A stretch of 64,000 bases of DNA. Origin: Bacteroidales bacterium. Lineage in GTDB: Bacteria > Bacteroidota > Bacteroidia > Bacteroidales > UBA932. Below, piece after piece: positions 46,074 through 54,538 of the stretch. The translations under genes and the position numbers were made by a program. The notes beneath the pieces were generated by a model. That model ran no database searches. It was not told the origin of the DNA and was given only the letters and a program-made list of their open reading frames with translations. The stretch spans positions 62,001 to 126,000 of the forward strand of contig JAFVQD010000008.1 of NCBI GenBank assembly GCA_017504965.1. Direction: 5' to 3'. How positions within the stretch are numbered: position 1 is the stretch's first letter; each line of letters opens with the position of its first letter.

Positions 46074-47162
46074 CTATTCACCTCTGAATCTCTTAGCCTG
46101 CTCTGCTATAAGGGCAGCATCCTCAAAGTAATCGATCTTCATAGATCTGCGGACATCTGCCAGTGTAGCCGCTGCCACTGCTCTTGCCTCTTCACTACCC
46201 TTCTTAAGGATGTCATATACCATAGGGATCTCCTTTTCGAACTCTTTACGGCGAGCTCTGATAGGCTCAAGCATCTCCTGAAGGATAGAGTTCAAGAACT
46301 TCTTCACCTTCACATCTCCAAGGCCACCTCTACGATAGTGATCCTTCACCTCGTCAAGATTTGCATAATCGGGCCAATATGCAGCGAAATGCTCAGGACG
46401 GCAGAAGGCATCAAGATATGTGAAGACGGTGTTCCCCTCCACCTTCCCGGGGTCATCCACCCTCAGGTGGTCAGGATCTGTAAACATACTCATAACCCTC
46501 TTGCGGACATCCTCCGCTGTGTCAGAGAGATAGATGCAGTTATTGAGCGATTTGCTCATCTTCGCTTTCCCATCTGTACCGGGGAGTCTCAGACAAGCTG
46601 AATTGTCAGGGAGCAGAATCTCAGGCTCCACAAGTGTATCACCATATACTGAGTTGAATTTGCGTACGATCTCGCGAGTCTGCTCTATCATAGGCTCCTG
46701 ATCTTCACCTACCGGAACTGTAGTAGCTTTGAAAGCGGTAATATCTGCAGCCTGGCTGATAGGATATGTGAAGAAACCTACAGGGATGCTGGTCTCGAAG
46801 TTTCTCATCTGGATCTCAGTCTTCACTGTGGGATTCCTCTGAAGACGTGATACTGTCACCAGATTCATATAGTAGAACGAAAGTTCACACAATTCAGGGA
46901 CCTGAGACTGGATAAAGATGGTACTTTTGGCAGGATCAATACCTACTGAAAGATAATCAAGTGCCACCTCTATGATATTTTGACGAACTTTTTCAGGATT
47001 GTCGGCATTGTCGGTCAGAGCCTGTGCATCTGCTATCATAATGAAAATCTTCTCAAACTCACCTGAGTTCTGAAGCTCTACCCTTCTACCAAGCGAGCCC
47101 ACAAAATGGCCCAAATGCAAACGACCGGTAGGACGGTCACCTGTAAGAATTATTTTTCCCAT
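46074..47162 (-). CDS. trpS: Tryptophan-tRNA ligase
   Basis: A 362-residue class I aminoacyl-tRNA synthetase charging tRNA-Trp. I choose the ATG ending at 47162 ([20 protein letters not shown]), since the longer frame runs through the promoter. The HIGH-type motif is GRLHLGHF and the KMSKS motif is [11 protein letters not shown]. The middle part ([25 protein letters not shown]) matches the tryptophan-binding region. Its 3' end is 5 bases from the convergent SGNH gene. Confidence 0.96.
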   Translation of the reverse strand: MGKIILTGDRPTGRLHLGHFVGSLGRRVELQNSGEFEKIFIMIADAQALTDNADNPEKVRQNIIEVALDYLSVGIDPAKSTIFIQSQVPELCELSFYYMNLVTVSRLQRNPTVKTEIQMRNFETSIPVGFFTYPISQAADITAFKATTVPVGEDQEPMIEQTREIVRKFNSVYGDTLVEPEILLPDNSACLRLPGTDGKAKMSKSLNNCIYLSDTAEDVRKRVMSMFTDPDHLRVDDPGKVEGNTVFTYLDAFCRPEHFAAYWPDYANLDEVKDHYRRGGLGDVKVKKFLNSILQEMLEPIRARRKEFEKEIPMVYDILKKGSEEARAVAAATLADVRRSMKIDYFEDAALIAEQAKRFRGE

Positions 47163-47184
47163 ATACTCTTTCAAAAAATTTGTG

Positions 47185-47192
47185 CAAATATA
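47185..47192 (-). promoter_or_regulatory. -7 promoter box of trpS
   Basis: TATATTTG on the minus strand, an exact match 22 bases before the trpS ATG. It is only 2 bases from the opposing esterase box at 47195-47202. Confidence 0.65.
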
Positions 47193-47194
47193 GT

Positions 47195-47202
47195 TAAATT
47201 TG
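47195..47202 (+). promoter_or_regulatory. -7 promoter box of the esterase-propeller gene
   Basis: TAAATTTG matches TAnnTTTG, 19 bases before the ATG at 47222. It is back to back with the trpS box, so the two promoters cannot easily be occupied together. Confidence 0.6.
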
Positions 47203-47221
47203 TAGGCCAAATCGCATTTTT

Positions 47222-48796
47222 ATGAAAAAGCTCCTGATCATCACAGCACTAATATCTATATCCTTCGCCGGATATTCACAATTGAAACACAATTCTAAAA
47301 AGCCTATGGATCCTGCCACACTACCCATTGCAGACAGCCTCAAAGGGACAGTCATCACTGCCACTATGGAGTACTCCCTCATATACCCCACTACCAAGAG
47401 GAAAATTCAGGTCTTCGTACCCAAACAATATGACGGAAAGAGACCTGCTTGTCTGGTCGTAGGTCTTGACGGCAATCTTTTTGGTGCCATCACAGTCATC
47501 GATAATCTGATACGGGCGGGGGAGATGCCAGTAACTATCGGGATTTTTCTCGATCCAGGGGTAAGTTACCACCCCGACGGATCTGTCGCCAGATACAACA
47601 GAAGCAATGAGTTCGACAAGACAGACAGGGTTTTTGCCACATTTCTCGAGCAGGAGGTGATCCCATTTGTAAAGCAGATGTCCACCCCTGACGGGAGGGA
47701 GATAAAGATCTCCGATGACCCCAATGACAGGGCCATAACAGGTGCCAGCAGCAGCGGTATCGCAGCATTCACTGTGGCTTGGGAGCGCCCGGACCTGTTC
47801 AGGAGAGTCTACAGCTCTGTAGGGACTTTTGTCGCTATGCGCGGCGGAAATGAGTACCCTGCCATCATCCGAAAGAGTGAGCCCAAGCCGCTGCGCATCT
47901 ATCTTCAGGATGGTGCCAATGACACCTGGAACCATATTTTTGGTGACTGGTGGGAATACAACCAGCTGATGGAGAGTGCCCTTAACTATGCCGGCTATGA
48001 GGTGATGAACCGCTGGGACAAAGGGACACACAGTATAAAATACGGCACTATCGCCTATCCGGACGCTATGCGCTGGCTATGGAGAGGATGGCCACAAAAG
48101 GTGGAGTGCGGCACCACGATGAATGAGATGATCACCTCCACCATAGATCCCGATTCGCCCTGGGAAGAGATTATTATGCTGGAGGAGGGTCCATCTGTCA
48201 TAGTACCTCCATCTATAAGTGACTTTATAGCCCGATCCCGCCCTCCCAAATCTGTAAAAAATTCTATCCACACGACTCTCCCTCTACCAGATGGAAGTGC
48301 CTATGTATCTACAGTGGATGGTGATATATGGTTCTACGACTCCAAAACCAAAATCTGGAGCCAGATGTATACTGTGGAAAACGGCGGTCCTCAGATGGCC
48401 ATCTATCCGGACCACAAGCTTCTGGTCACATCTGAGAAGAATTCTGACTGGCTTATCAGTTATCTCATCAAGCCTGACGGCACACTATATGGGGGACAGA
48501 GGTTCTATTGGCTGCACAATACATCCAACCACTCCCAGCACCCAACAGGAAATATGGTGTTTGACACAGATGGGAATCTGTATGTGGCCACCTATATGGG
48601 GATCCAGATATGTGATCAGAATGGAAGGGTAAGGGCTATCTTATCCCTCCCAAGCGGACCTGTCGACAGGCTCTATTTTGATGGAGACCAGATATTTATA
48701 GAGAGCGGTGGTAGGTTTTACACACGTAAACTCCATACCACCGCACATAACAGCTGGGATGATCCTATAGAGGTAAAATCCCAGGGACAGGGTTAG
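47222..48796 (+). CDS. Exported esterase fused to an SMP-30/gluconolactonase-like propeller
   Basis: A 524-residue exported protein (signal peptide ending AGYSQ). Residues about 45-300 are an alpha/beta hydrolase of the enterochelin-esterase (Fes/esterase D) group. YSLIYPTTKRKIQVFVPKQY starts it, the nucleophile Ser is in ITGASSSGIAAF, an Asp in LQDGANDTW and the His in DKGTHSIKYG. Residues about 345-515 have propeller-like repeats (SAYVSTVDGDIWFYDSKTK, NMVFDTDGNLYVATYMGIQI) as in SMP-30/gluconolactonase proteins. Activity could be on an ester-linked sugar, siderophore or plant ester; not predictable. Codon use and GC look like the neighbours. Confidence 0.82.
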   Translation: MKKLLIITALISISFAGYSQLKHNSKKPMDPATLPIADSLKGTVITATMEYSLIYPTTKRKIQVFVPKQYDGKRPACLVVGLDGNLFGAITVIDNLIRAGEMPVTIGIFLDPGVSYHPDGSVARYNRSNEFDKTDRVFATFLEQEVIPFVKQMSTPDGREIKISDDPNDRAITGASSSGIAAFTVAWERPDLFRRVYSSVGTFVAMRGGNEYPAIIRKSEPKPLRIYLQDGANDTWNHIFGDWWEYNQLMESALNYAGYEVMNRWDKGTHSIKYGTIAYPDAMRWLWRGWPQKVECGTTMNEMITSTIDPDSPWEEIIMLEEGPSVIVPPSISDFIARSRPPKSVKNSIHTTLPLPDGSAYVSTVDGDIWFYDSKTKIWSQMYTVENGGPQMAIYPDHKLLVTSEKNSDWLISYLIKPDGTLYGGQRFYWLHNTSNHSQHPTGNMVFDTDGNLYVATYMGIQICDQNGRVRAILSLPSGPVDRLYFDGDQIFIESGGRFYTRKLHTTAHNSWDDPIEVKSQGQG

Positions 48797-48800
48797 TTAT

Positions 48801-50318
48801 CTATTTCACCTTCTTGAAATCACCGATAGGGTCGTTGATATTGAAGGTAAGAGACTGTACTCTCCGGTTCTTGGCTGTGAAAGTGAGGTCAAATGTGCCT
48901 GAGCCGGGCTGATAGAATGTGAACACATCGCCGTTTTTATGGGTGAGAGGGCTGTCCACTTTATTCAGTTTGAAGTAGAGCTGTCCATCCTTCTCATATA
49001 CTTTGGCATCACCCCACACATCCTGATAATATGTACCTACGTATGCTTTGTTTGGAAGTGGAGCCACAGGTGTCTGCTCTACCTCTTCCTCCTCTTCTAC
49101 AGCGAAAAGATCCTCCTTGTACTCGGCGAAGTATTCATCGAAATATGTAGACTCCCTATTGCCGTAATACATCTCGATAAGATCACGGGCGATAGCTGAC
49201 TGAGGGTCAGATGAGCTGCCATTATTTGTTAAGAATACGAAACCTAAATTGAGATCGGGAACCATACCCACAAGTGCAGTGTAGCCATAAGCAAGACCTG
49301 TGTGGCGAATATATTTGCCCCTTCTATTATGTTCGATAGTCCACCCCTGGGCATAGTTGCATAGTCTCTCGTCTGTGCAGGATGTGATGGTCTGGGGATA
49401 GAAGAGCATATCGTGATTTTCGCGTGAGATGATCTGCTGGCCTTTGAACTCACCGTGGGCAAGATTCATTTTTACCCAGTTTGCCATATCTTCCACTGTA
49501 GAGATGACGAAGCCGGCAGGTGCTACAGCAGAGAGCCAGGTGAAGGCATCCTCTTTATCTGTACGGGGCACCACTTTGATTTCATCTTTATCCTCAGCTT
49601 TACGCATACGGTAACCCTGGGCCAGATTCTCTGCAGTATAGAAAGAGACATTGCCGGTAGTACTGTTTTTCATCTCCAGCGGGGTGAAGATCCTCTCTAC
49701 GATAGCCTCATCCCAGCTCTTGCCGGTATATTTCTCGATAATTTTGGCAGAGACGGTGTACATCTCATTATTGTATGCATATTTTGTACGGAAACTGTAT
49801 GTAGGGCGTACCACAGCAAAAAGCTTGTAAAGGTCATCCCTGTCATACCCCCACGCCGGAAGATCATCCAGACAGTAACTCTTCCATCCTGTGTGGTGGG
49901 ACATAATGTCACGGACCTGGAAATTCTCGGTCACCCAAGGGTCATATAGTCTGAAATCGGGGAGGTAGTTCTTCACAGGGGCATCCCATTTGATCTCTGG
50001 ATAGTCATCCATAACAGTAGCAAGCAGACCTGCTGTGATCGCCTTGGATGTAGAAGCGATAACGAACTGAGTCTGAGGGGTCACAGGGACAGGAGCCTGA
50101 AGTGAGTCACCAAGATGGGCTTTTCCGAAACCTTCCATAAATACGATCTCACCATCCTTTACCACCGCTACTGCCATACCGGGCACCTTCCATTCATCGA
50201 TAGCCCTCTGGCACATTTTGTCAAAACCTTTAGGGATAGATTTGTAATACTTGGCAGCAGGGTCGCTATTGCAGGACACCAGCATCACCAATGACAATAA
50301 TAGAAAGAATTTTTTCAT
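48801..50318 (-). CDS. Serine hydrolase, class C beta-lactamase/penicillin-binding fold, lipoprotein
   Basis: A 505-residue lipoprotein (lipobox LVSC, Cys16). The beta-lactamase-related domain has the SxxK motif ASTSK (Ser89, Lys92), the Tyr motif in KYAYNNEMY, and the HTG motif in YIRHTGLAYG. Residues from about 405 on form a separate beta domain (DUF3471-like: KAYVGTYYQDVWGDAKVYEKDG) often attached to such hydrolases. These proteins are usually D-amino-acid or ester hydrolases rather than true beta-lactamases, so the lactamase-fold name does not by itself mean resistance. Its stop lies 4 bases from the convergent esterase gene. Confidence 0.88.
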   Translation of the reverse strand: MKKFFLLLSLVMLVSCNSDPAAKYYKSIPKGFDKMCQRAIDEWKVPGMAVAVVKDGEIVFMEGFGKAHLGDSLQAPVPVTPQTQFVIASTSKAITAGLLATVMDDYPEIKWDAPVKNYLPDFRLYDPWVTENFQVRDIMSHHTGWKSYCLDDLPAWGYDRDDLYKLFAVVRPTYSFRTKYAYNNEMYTVSAKIIEKYTGKSWDEAIVERIFTPLEMKNSTTGNVSFYTAENLAQGYRMRKAEDKDEIKVVPRTDKEDAFTWLSAVAPAGFVISTVEDMANWVKMNLAHGEFKGQQIISRENHDMLFYPQTITSCTDERLCNYAQGWTIEHNRRGKYIRHTGLAYGYTALVGMVPDLNLGFVFLTNNGSSSDPQSAIARDLIEMYYGNRESTYFDEYFAEYKEDLFAVEEEEEVEQTPVAPLPNKAYVGTYYQDVWGDAKVYEKDGQLYFKLNKVDSPLTHKNGDVFTFYQPGSGTFDLTFTAKNRRVQSLTFNINDPIGDFKKVK

Positions 50319-50355
50319 AGGTATACGATTTTAAAATTGATCTCTCGAAGAGCCA

Positions 50356-50363
50356 CAAAGTTA
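50356..50363 (-). promoter_or_regulatory. -7 promoter box of the serine hydrolase at 48801
   Basis: TAACTTTG on the minus strand matches TAnnTTTG, 37 bases before the ATG ending at 50318. Confidence 0.6.
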
Positions 50364-50374
50364 GCAATTATATA

Positions 50375-50382
50375 TATCTTTG
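50375..50382 (+). promoter_or_regulatory. -7 promoter box of the small PH-like membrane protein
   Basis: TATCTTTG matches TAnnTTTG, 20 bases before the ATG at 50403, which sets the start of that gene. Confidence 0.6.
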
Positions 50383-50402
50383 CCCAACAAATTAACCGTA
50401 CT

Positions 50403-50879
50403 ATGGAAAATACTAAAATAGATATAAAAGAGATCAGGTCGATACGCTTCGTCTGGGACAAGATGGCAAATGTAATGACAGTCATATCGACTATGGGTAT
50501 GCTTGGTATAGCGATATTTGTGTTTGTACAGAGCCGGACTGAAGGGTTAGAGATGATATGTTCAGGTCTTCTCCTCATAGTCGTCACAGCACTATTGGCC
50601 ACATTCACACCTTTAGGGCTTATCGTAGATGATGAGTATATAGTAGTAAAAAAATTGGTGGGGAGAATCGTCATCAAGAAGTGTGACATCATCTCCGCCA
50701 CCAAAGTGGATGCCCATATTGTGCGCCGTTCCGGTCGCATGGCAGGAAGTAGCGGTGCTTTCGGATATTGGGGTAAGTTCAGACACCGCTCGATAGGATC
50801 ATACACCCTTTACGCCACCAATCTGGAGAGGCTCGTATTGATCGAGACCACCAAGAAAAAGTACGTAATCAATTACTGA
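50403..50879 (+). CDS. Small membrane protein with a bacterial PH-like domain
   Basis: A 158-residue protein. I choose the ATG at 50403 (MENTKIDIKEIRSIRF), because the longer frame runs through the promoter. Two hydrophobic segments (VMTVISTMGMLGIAIFVFV and MICSGLLLIVVTALLATF) are followed by PLGLIVDDEYIVVKKLVGRIVIKKCDIISATKV, a pattern seen in bacterial PH domains (bPH). A glycine-rich loop and SYTLYATNLERLVLIETTKKKYVIN follow. The topology suggests two helices and a cytoplasmic PH-like domain. I do not recognise a specific function. It is transcribed alone, converging on a peroxiredoxin gene 5 bases away. Confidence 0.7.
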   Translation: MENTKIDIKEIRSIRFVWDKMANVMTVISTMGMLGIAIFVFVQSRTEGLEMICSGLLLIVVTALLATFTPLGLIVDDEYIVVKKLVGRIVIKKCDIISATKVDAHIVRRSGRMAGSSGAFGYWGKFRHRSIGSYTLYATNLERLVLIETTKKKYVINY

Positions 50880-50884
50880 TATCT

Positions 50885-51604
50885 CTATCTCCCCAACTCC
50901 TTCTCTACCTCATCCTTGGAGAGTTTCTTGGTGCAGAAGAACCAGTCATGGCAGTGAACCTGTTCATCGCTGCTCTCCATCCTGTCTTTCGCCACACCGC
51001 AAGATCCGGCGGTAGGTACGATCACGTCATCTCCGGGTCTCCAGTCTGCAGGCATCGCTACACCGAACTTGTCTGCTGTCTGAAGAGCTATTATCACCCT
51101 TTTGATCTCATCGAAATTGCGTCCCAGAACGATAGGATAATACATTATTGTGCGGATTCTGTCCTGTGGGTCGATGAAGAAGACCGCCCTTACAGCTGCT
51201 GTCTCATTGTCTCCAGGGTGTATCATTCCATATAGTGAAGCTACTTTAGTCGAGATATCCACTATAAGGGGGAACTTCACCTCCACATCCTTCATCCCTT
51301 TCCAGTTTATCTTCTCCTTGATGGTCCTCAGCCAAGCGATATGGCTGTACAGACCATCCACAGAGAGACCTACCAGCTGAGTATTGAGTGCCTCAAACTC
51401 CTGTGCCATACTGGCGAAAGTCATAAATTCTGAAGTACATACAGGGGTAAAGTCTGCGGGGTGGCTGAAGAGAATCTTCCATTTGCCTTTGAAATCTCCC
51501 GGAAAATTGATCTCGCCCTGAGTAGTTACAGCTTTGAATGAAGGAGCCAAGTCACCGATACGTGGCATAGGCTGGTAAATATTGTTATTGTTATTGCTTT
51601 CCAT
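50885..51604 (-). CDS. Peroxiredoxin, Prx6/archaeal-type (first of two)
   Basis: A 239-residue thiol peroxidase. The peroxidatic Cys56 lies in HPADFTPVCTSEF. The C-terminal extension carries further cysteines (SCGVAKDRM, VHCHDWFFCTKKL), as in the large archaeal-type Prx6 group, where C-terminal Cys residues resolve the disulfide. It reduces peroxides in the cytoplasm with a thiol donor, perhaps thioredoxin from the trxB system. It has an exact promoter box and a dyad spanning the -33 region, and lies 111 bases beyond the OxyR-type gene on the same strand. Confidence 0.93.
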   Translation of the reverse strand: MESNNNNNIYQPMPRIGDLAPSFKAVTTQGEINFPGDFKGKWKILFSHPADFTPVCTSEFMTFASMAQEFEALNTQLVGLSVDGLYSHIAWLRTIKEKINWKGMKDVEVKFPLIVDISTKVASLYGMIHPGDNETAAVRAVFFIDPQDRIRTIMYYPIVLGRNFDEIKRVIIALQTADKFGVAMPADWRPGDDVIVPTAGSCGVAKDRMESSDEQVHCHDWFFCTKKLSKDEVEKELGR

Positions 51605-51648
51605 ATTCTTATATTTTTAAATTGTTAATGTTTCGTTTTTTTCTACAG

Positions 51649-51680
51649 CAAAAGTACTGCCGTATTTTTATTTATACAAA
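51649..51680 (-). promoter_or_regulatory. Promoter of the first peroxiredoxin gene
   Basis: On the minus strand TTTG (51677-51680) is followed after 20 bases by TACTTTTG (51649-51656), matching the Bacteroidetes consensus. Confidence 0.7.
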
Positions 51681-51695
51681 CGATAACATAAATAA
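51668..51695. promoter_or_regulatory. Candidate OxyR operator at the first peroxiredoxin promoter
   Basis: TTATTTAT (51668-51675) and ATAAATAA (51688-51695) form a perfect 8-bp inverted repeat with 12 bases between. The dyad spans the -33 element of the peroxiredoxin promoter, next to the OxyR-type gene. It does not match the Escherichia coli OxyR consensus closely, so the assignment is inference. Confidence 0.4.
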
Positions 51696-51715
51696 GAATA
51701 TAGATAAAATCAATA

Positions 51716-52642
51716 TTATAACTTGATAGGAAATTTATGGAGCCTTGGGTGTATCATACTTTTCGGAACGATGGATTTGACCCCATCCAGCAGGATATTT
51801 ATCATCCTCTCCCTTACAAAATCCTGACGGATTATGAATGCCACGATTCTGGCCGGTTCAGGATTCTGAAGCGGTCGGATATGCTTTCTCTGCTCCTGAC
51901 TGAGCAGAGGGATATGGAGCTCGGGGATGATGCTGTACCCACCGTTCTCATCGACGACTCTCAGCAGAGTCTCTATACTTCCTGCTTCGTAGACAGCATT
52001 TCTGCAGGTATTGCACTGACAGAATGGAAGTGCCCCACTCCGTGGGCAATAGCTTTCTCGAAGCACCCATACATTTTCAGAGGTAAGCTGCATAGTCTCG
52101 ATGGCCTGCTGATGATAAAGCTGCTCCACAGGGGATACATATGCGAAGAATCTCTCTTTATAGAGGGGGATCTCCAGTAGCTCCTCACCCACAACAGGGG
52201 TGGCCATCAGGGCAATGTCAAGCTCCGCCCTCTCGAGTTTTGCCGCCAGGTCATCCACCCGAGCCTCCTCTACCACCAGATGGATCCCCGGGTGGTGCGC
52301 AGTGAGATATTTGAACAGCTTTGGGAGGATACTGGGGGCAATGGTAGAGGCTACTCCGAGCCTTAACTCACCCACTGCCTCTCCTTTTTTGGTCACTACA
52401 AGCTCCTGGAGCTGAGCAGCATTGTACAGGACCACTTTCGCCTGGCGGATTATCTCCTGCCCCACCTCCGTAGGCTTGAGCGGATGGGATTTGCGGTCAA
52501 ATATTGTCACCCCCAGCTCAAGTTCCAGTTTCTGGATCATCGAAGAGAGGGTAGACTGGGTGATGCCGCAAGCCTCAGCAGCCTTTACGAAGTGGCGGTA
52601 GTTGTCCAAAGCCACTATATACTCCATTTGCTGCAGCGTCAT
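51716..52642 (-). CDS. oxyR: OxyR-type LysR-family regulator with extra cysteines
   Basis: A 308-residue LysR regulator. The N-terminal winged helix (AAEACGITQSTLSSMIQKLE) and a ligand domain (about 90-300) are normal. The redox region reads SYCPRSGALPFCQCNTC: Cys199 and Cys208 fall where the OxyR disulfide pair of Escherichia coli lies, followed by two more (Cys210, Cys213) in a short insertion before the YEAGS segment. It starts 3 bases after the second peroxiredoxin stop, so it is co-transcribed with that target-like gene, and the first peroxiredoxin follows it. The peroxide-sensing role is inferred from motif and context and is likely. Confidence 0.88.
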   Translation of the reverse strand: MTLQQMEYIVALDNYRHFVKAAEACGITQSTLSSMIQKLELELGVTIFDRKSHPLKPTEVGQEIIRQAKVVLYNAAQLQELVVTKKGEAVGELRLGVASTIAPSILPKLFKYLTAHHPGIHLVVEEARVDDLAAKLERAELDIALMATPVVGEELLEIPLYKERFFAYVSPVEQLYHQQAIETMQLTSENVWVLRESYCPRSGALPFCQCNTCRNAVYEAGSIETLLRVVDENGGYSIIPELHIPLLSQEQRKHIRPLQNPEPARIVAFIIRQDFVRERMINILLDGVKSIVPKSMIHPRLHKFPIKL

Positions 52643-52645
52643 ATC

Positions 52646-53326
52646 CTAAAGCTTTTTAGAGCAGAGATACCATTCGTGGCATTTGATCCCCTCCTGAGCC
52701 ACACGTGCTTTTGCATCATCGGTGGTGACCGGGTAGTGGAGGACCACATCCTTGCCCGGCTGCCAGTTCGCAGGCATCGCCACATCGTGGGCATCAGAGG
52801 TCTGTAGTCCTATGATGACACGCTTGATCTCATCGAAGTTTCTACCCAGATTCAGAGGGTAGTAGATGATGGCGCGGATCTTGTCTGTAGGGTCGATGAA
52901 GAAGACGGCACGGATGCAGGAGTTGTTACTCTCACCAGGCATAATCATACCATATAGCGTAGAGACTTTCTTACTGATATCCACGATGATAGGAAATCCT
53001 ATCTCTACATCTTTGGATCCCTCCCACTCTATCTTCTCTTTTATGTTTCTGACCCAGGCGATATGGCTGCTCAGGCTATCTACAGAGAGCCCCACTATCT
53101 GGGTATTGAGTGCCTCGAACTCCTTCTGCATATTGGCGAAGGCGATGAATTCTGTAGTACATACAGGGGTAAAATCTGCCGGATGGCTGAAAAGTATCTT
53201 CCATTTACCGGCATAATCACCAGGGAAGTTAAGTTTTCCGTGGGTAGTCATCGCCCTGAATTCAGGGGCCTGATCACCTATGCGTGGCATTGACCACTGA
53301 GAATTAGAGTTATAGCATTGTTCCAT
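52646..53326 (-). CDS. Peroxiredoxin, Prx6/archaeal-type (second of two)
   Basis: A 226-residue thiol peroxidase, paralogue of the one at 50885. I choose the ATG ending at 53326 (MEQCYNSNSQWSMPRIGDQ), since the longer frame runs through the promoter. The peroxidatic Cys56 lies in HPADFTPVCTTEF. The C-terminal cysteines are in IKCHEWYLCSKKL; the middle SCG cysteine of the paralogue is not present, and an early Cys4 is extra. It heads the operon with the OxyR-type gene, whose start is 3 bases after its stop. Confidence 0.93.
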   Translation of the reverse strand: MEQCYNSNSQWSMPRIGDQAPEFRAMTTHGKLNFPGDYAGKWKILFSHPADFTPVCTTEFIAFANMQKEFEALNTQIVGLSVDSLSSHIAWVRNIKEKIEWEGSKDVEIGFPIIVDISKKVSTLYGMIMPGESNNSCIRAVFFIDPTDKIRAIIYYPLNLGRNFDEIKRVIIGLQTSDAHDVAMPANWQPGKDVVLHYPVTTDDAKARVAQEGIKCHEWYLCSKKL

Positions 53327-53350
53327 CGTTTTTCTTGTTTTGATTTCATA

Positions 53351-53358
53351 CAAAGTTA
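53351..53358 (-). promoter_or_regulatory. -7 promoter box of the peroxiredoxin-oxyR operon
   Basis: TAACTTTG on the minus strand matches TAnnTTTG, 24 bases before the ATG ending at 53326. Two direct ATTTTGT copies (53362-53368, 53371-53377, 9-base period) sit just upstream of the box. Confidence 0.6.
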
Positions 53359-53395
53359 GGAATTTTGTCCATTTTGTAAAATAAATGATTTTTTC

Positions 53396-53403
53396 TACTT
53401 TTG
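53396..53403 (+). promoter_or_regulatory. -7 promoter box of the VOC-2-oxoamine synthase operon
   Basis: TACTTTTG matches TAnnTTTG, 56 bases before the VOC ATG at 53460, giving a leader of about 50 bases. Confidence 0.55.
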
Positions 53404-53459
53404 CGACCAAAGTAAAACCTTTTACTATATAATTATTTACTAAACCAAAAACCGGCAAT

Positions 53460-54533
53460 ATGGAGTCATTTCTTATTTCAGGAATTCAGCAGATAGGTGT
53501 AGGCACCGTGGATTTCAGAAAATCGTGGAATTGGTATATAGAGATGTTTGGGACAGATGTTAAGATTCTGGAAGATGACACAGTGGCTGAAAGGATGCTC
53601 CCATACACTGGAGGGAAGCCCCAGCAGCGCCACGCCTGCATCGCAGTAAATCTTCAGGGTGGCGGAGGTTTTGAGATATGGCAATACTCAAAACGTAAAC
53701 CTGAGCCCTGCCCATTCACTATAGAGGTGGGTGATCTGGGTGTCCTGGCAGCCAAACTCAAATGCAGCGATGTGGCGGCATTCTATAAAGAGATTTCAGC
53801 CAAGTGGCCAGACTGCAGCGCCCCTGAGACCCTCCCTGACGGCACCCCTTACTTTTATCTTAAGGATCTCTATGGCAACTGGTTCCAGATCGTAGAGCGC
53901 AAAGATATTTTCATTAACCAGAACAGATATACCGGAGGTATGATAGGTGCAGTGGTAGGAGTTAGCGATATGGATGCATCTGTCCGCTTCTATAGCGAAG
54001 TCCTCGGCTACAGCATCGTCAAGAGTGACACAGTAGGGAGATTCAGCGAGCATAATCTCCTCCCCCAGGCAGACAAGAAGTGCCGCCGGGTTATTCTGGC
54101 AGCACCTAAGCGCAGCGGTGCATTCGCAGAGCTCTTCGGAGACTCTACCATCGAGCTTGTACAGGCATTGGAACGTACCCCCCGCAAAATATACGAAGGC
54201 AGATATTGGGGTGACCCAGGATTTATCCAGATATGCTTCGATGTGACAGGGATGAGGGCATTGGGCGAGTTCTGCGCCTCCAAAGGGCACCCATTCACAG
54301 TGGACAGCTGCCCTGGCGGTGAGCAGTTCGATATGGGTGATGCTTCCGGCCATTTCACATACATCGAAGATCCCGACGGGACACTGATCGAGTTTGTAGA
54401 GACTCACAAGGTGCCAGTAGCCAAAAAACTGGGCTGGTTCATCGATATGAGAAAACGCGATCCACAAAAGTCACTTCCCAAATTCCTCTTCAGGATGATG
54501 GGCTTAGTATCAAGAGAAACAATAAAACCTTAA
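53460..54533 (+). CDS. Two-domain VOC (glyoxalase/dioxygenase-fold) protein
   Basis: A 357-residue protein made of two VOC modules. The first (about 5-150) starts ISGIQQIGVGTVDFRKSWNW and ends LYGNWFQIVERKD; the second (about 160-320) starts GAVVGVSDMDASVRFYSEVLGY and ends GTLIEFVETHKVP. The His expected at the start of each module is replaced (Gln/Ile-Gly in the first, Ala in the second), while Glu in IVER and IEFVE is kept, so metal binding is uncertain. It resembles 4-hydroxyphenylpyruvate dioxygenase only in layout. It lies 5 bases before the 2-oxoamine synthase gene, so a joint role is likely but unknown. Confidence 0.78.
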   Translation: MESFLISGIQQIGVGTVDFRKSWNWYIEMFGTDVKILEDDTVAERMLPYTGGKPQQRHACIAVNLQGGGGFEIWQYSKRKPEPCPFTIEVGDLGVLAAKLKCSDVAAFYKEISAKWPDCSAPETLPDGTPYFYLKDLYGNWFQIVERKDIFINQNRYTGGMIGAVVGVSDMDASVRFYSEVLGYSIVKSDTVGRFSEHNLLPQADKKCRRVILAAPKRSGAFAELFGDSTIELVQALERTPRKIYEGRYWGDPGFIQICFDVTGMRALGEFCASKGHPFTVDSCPGGEQFDMGDASGHFTYIEDPDGTLIEFVETHKVPVAKKLGWFIDMRKRDPQKSLPKFLFRMMGLVSRETIKP

Positions 54534-54538
54534 TCAAT

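Noticed and set aside
48801..50318. Antibiotic-resistance beta-lactamase
   Set aside because: The SxxK fold is shared by many peptidases and esterases; the C-terminal beta domain and HTG motif point to a general serine hydrolase.
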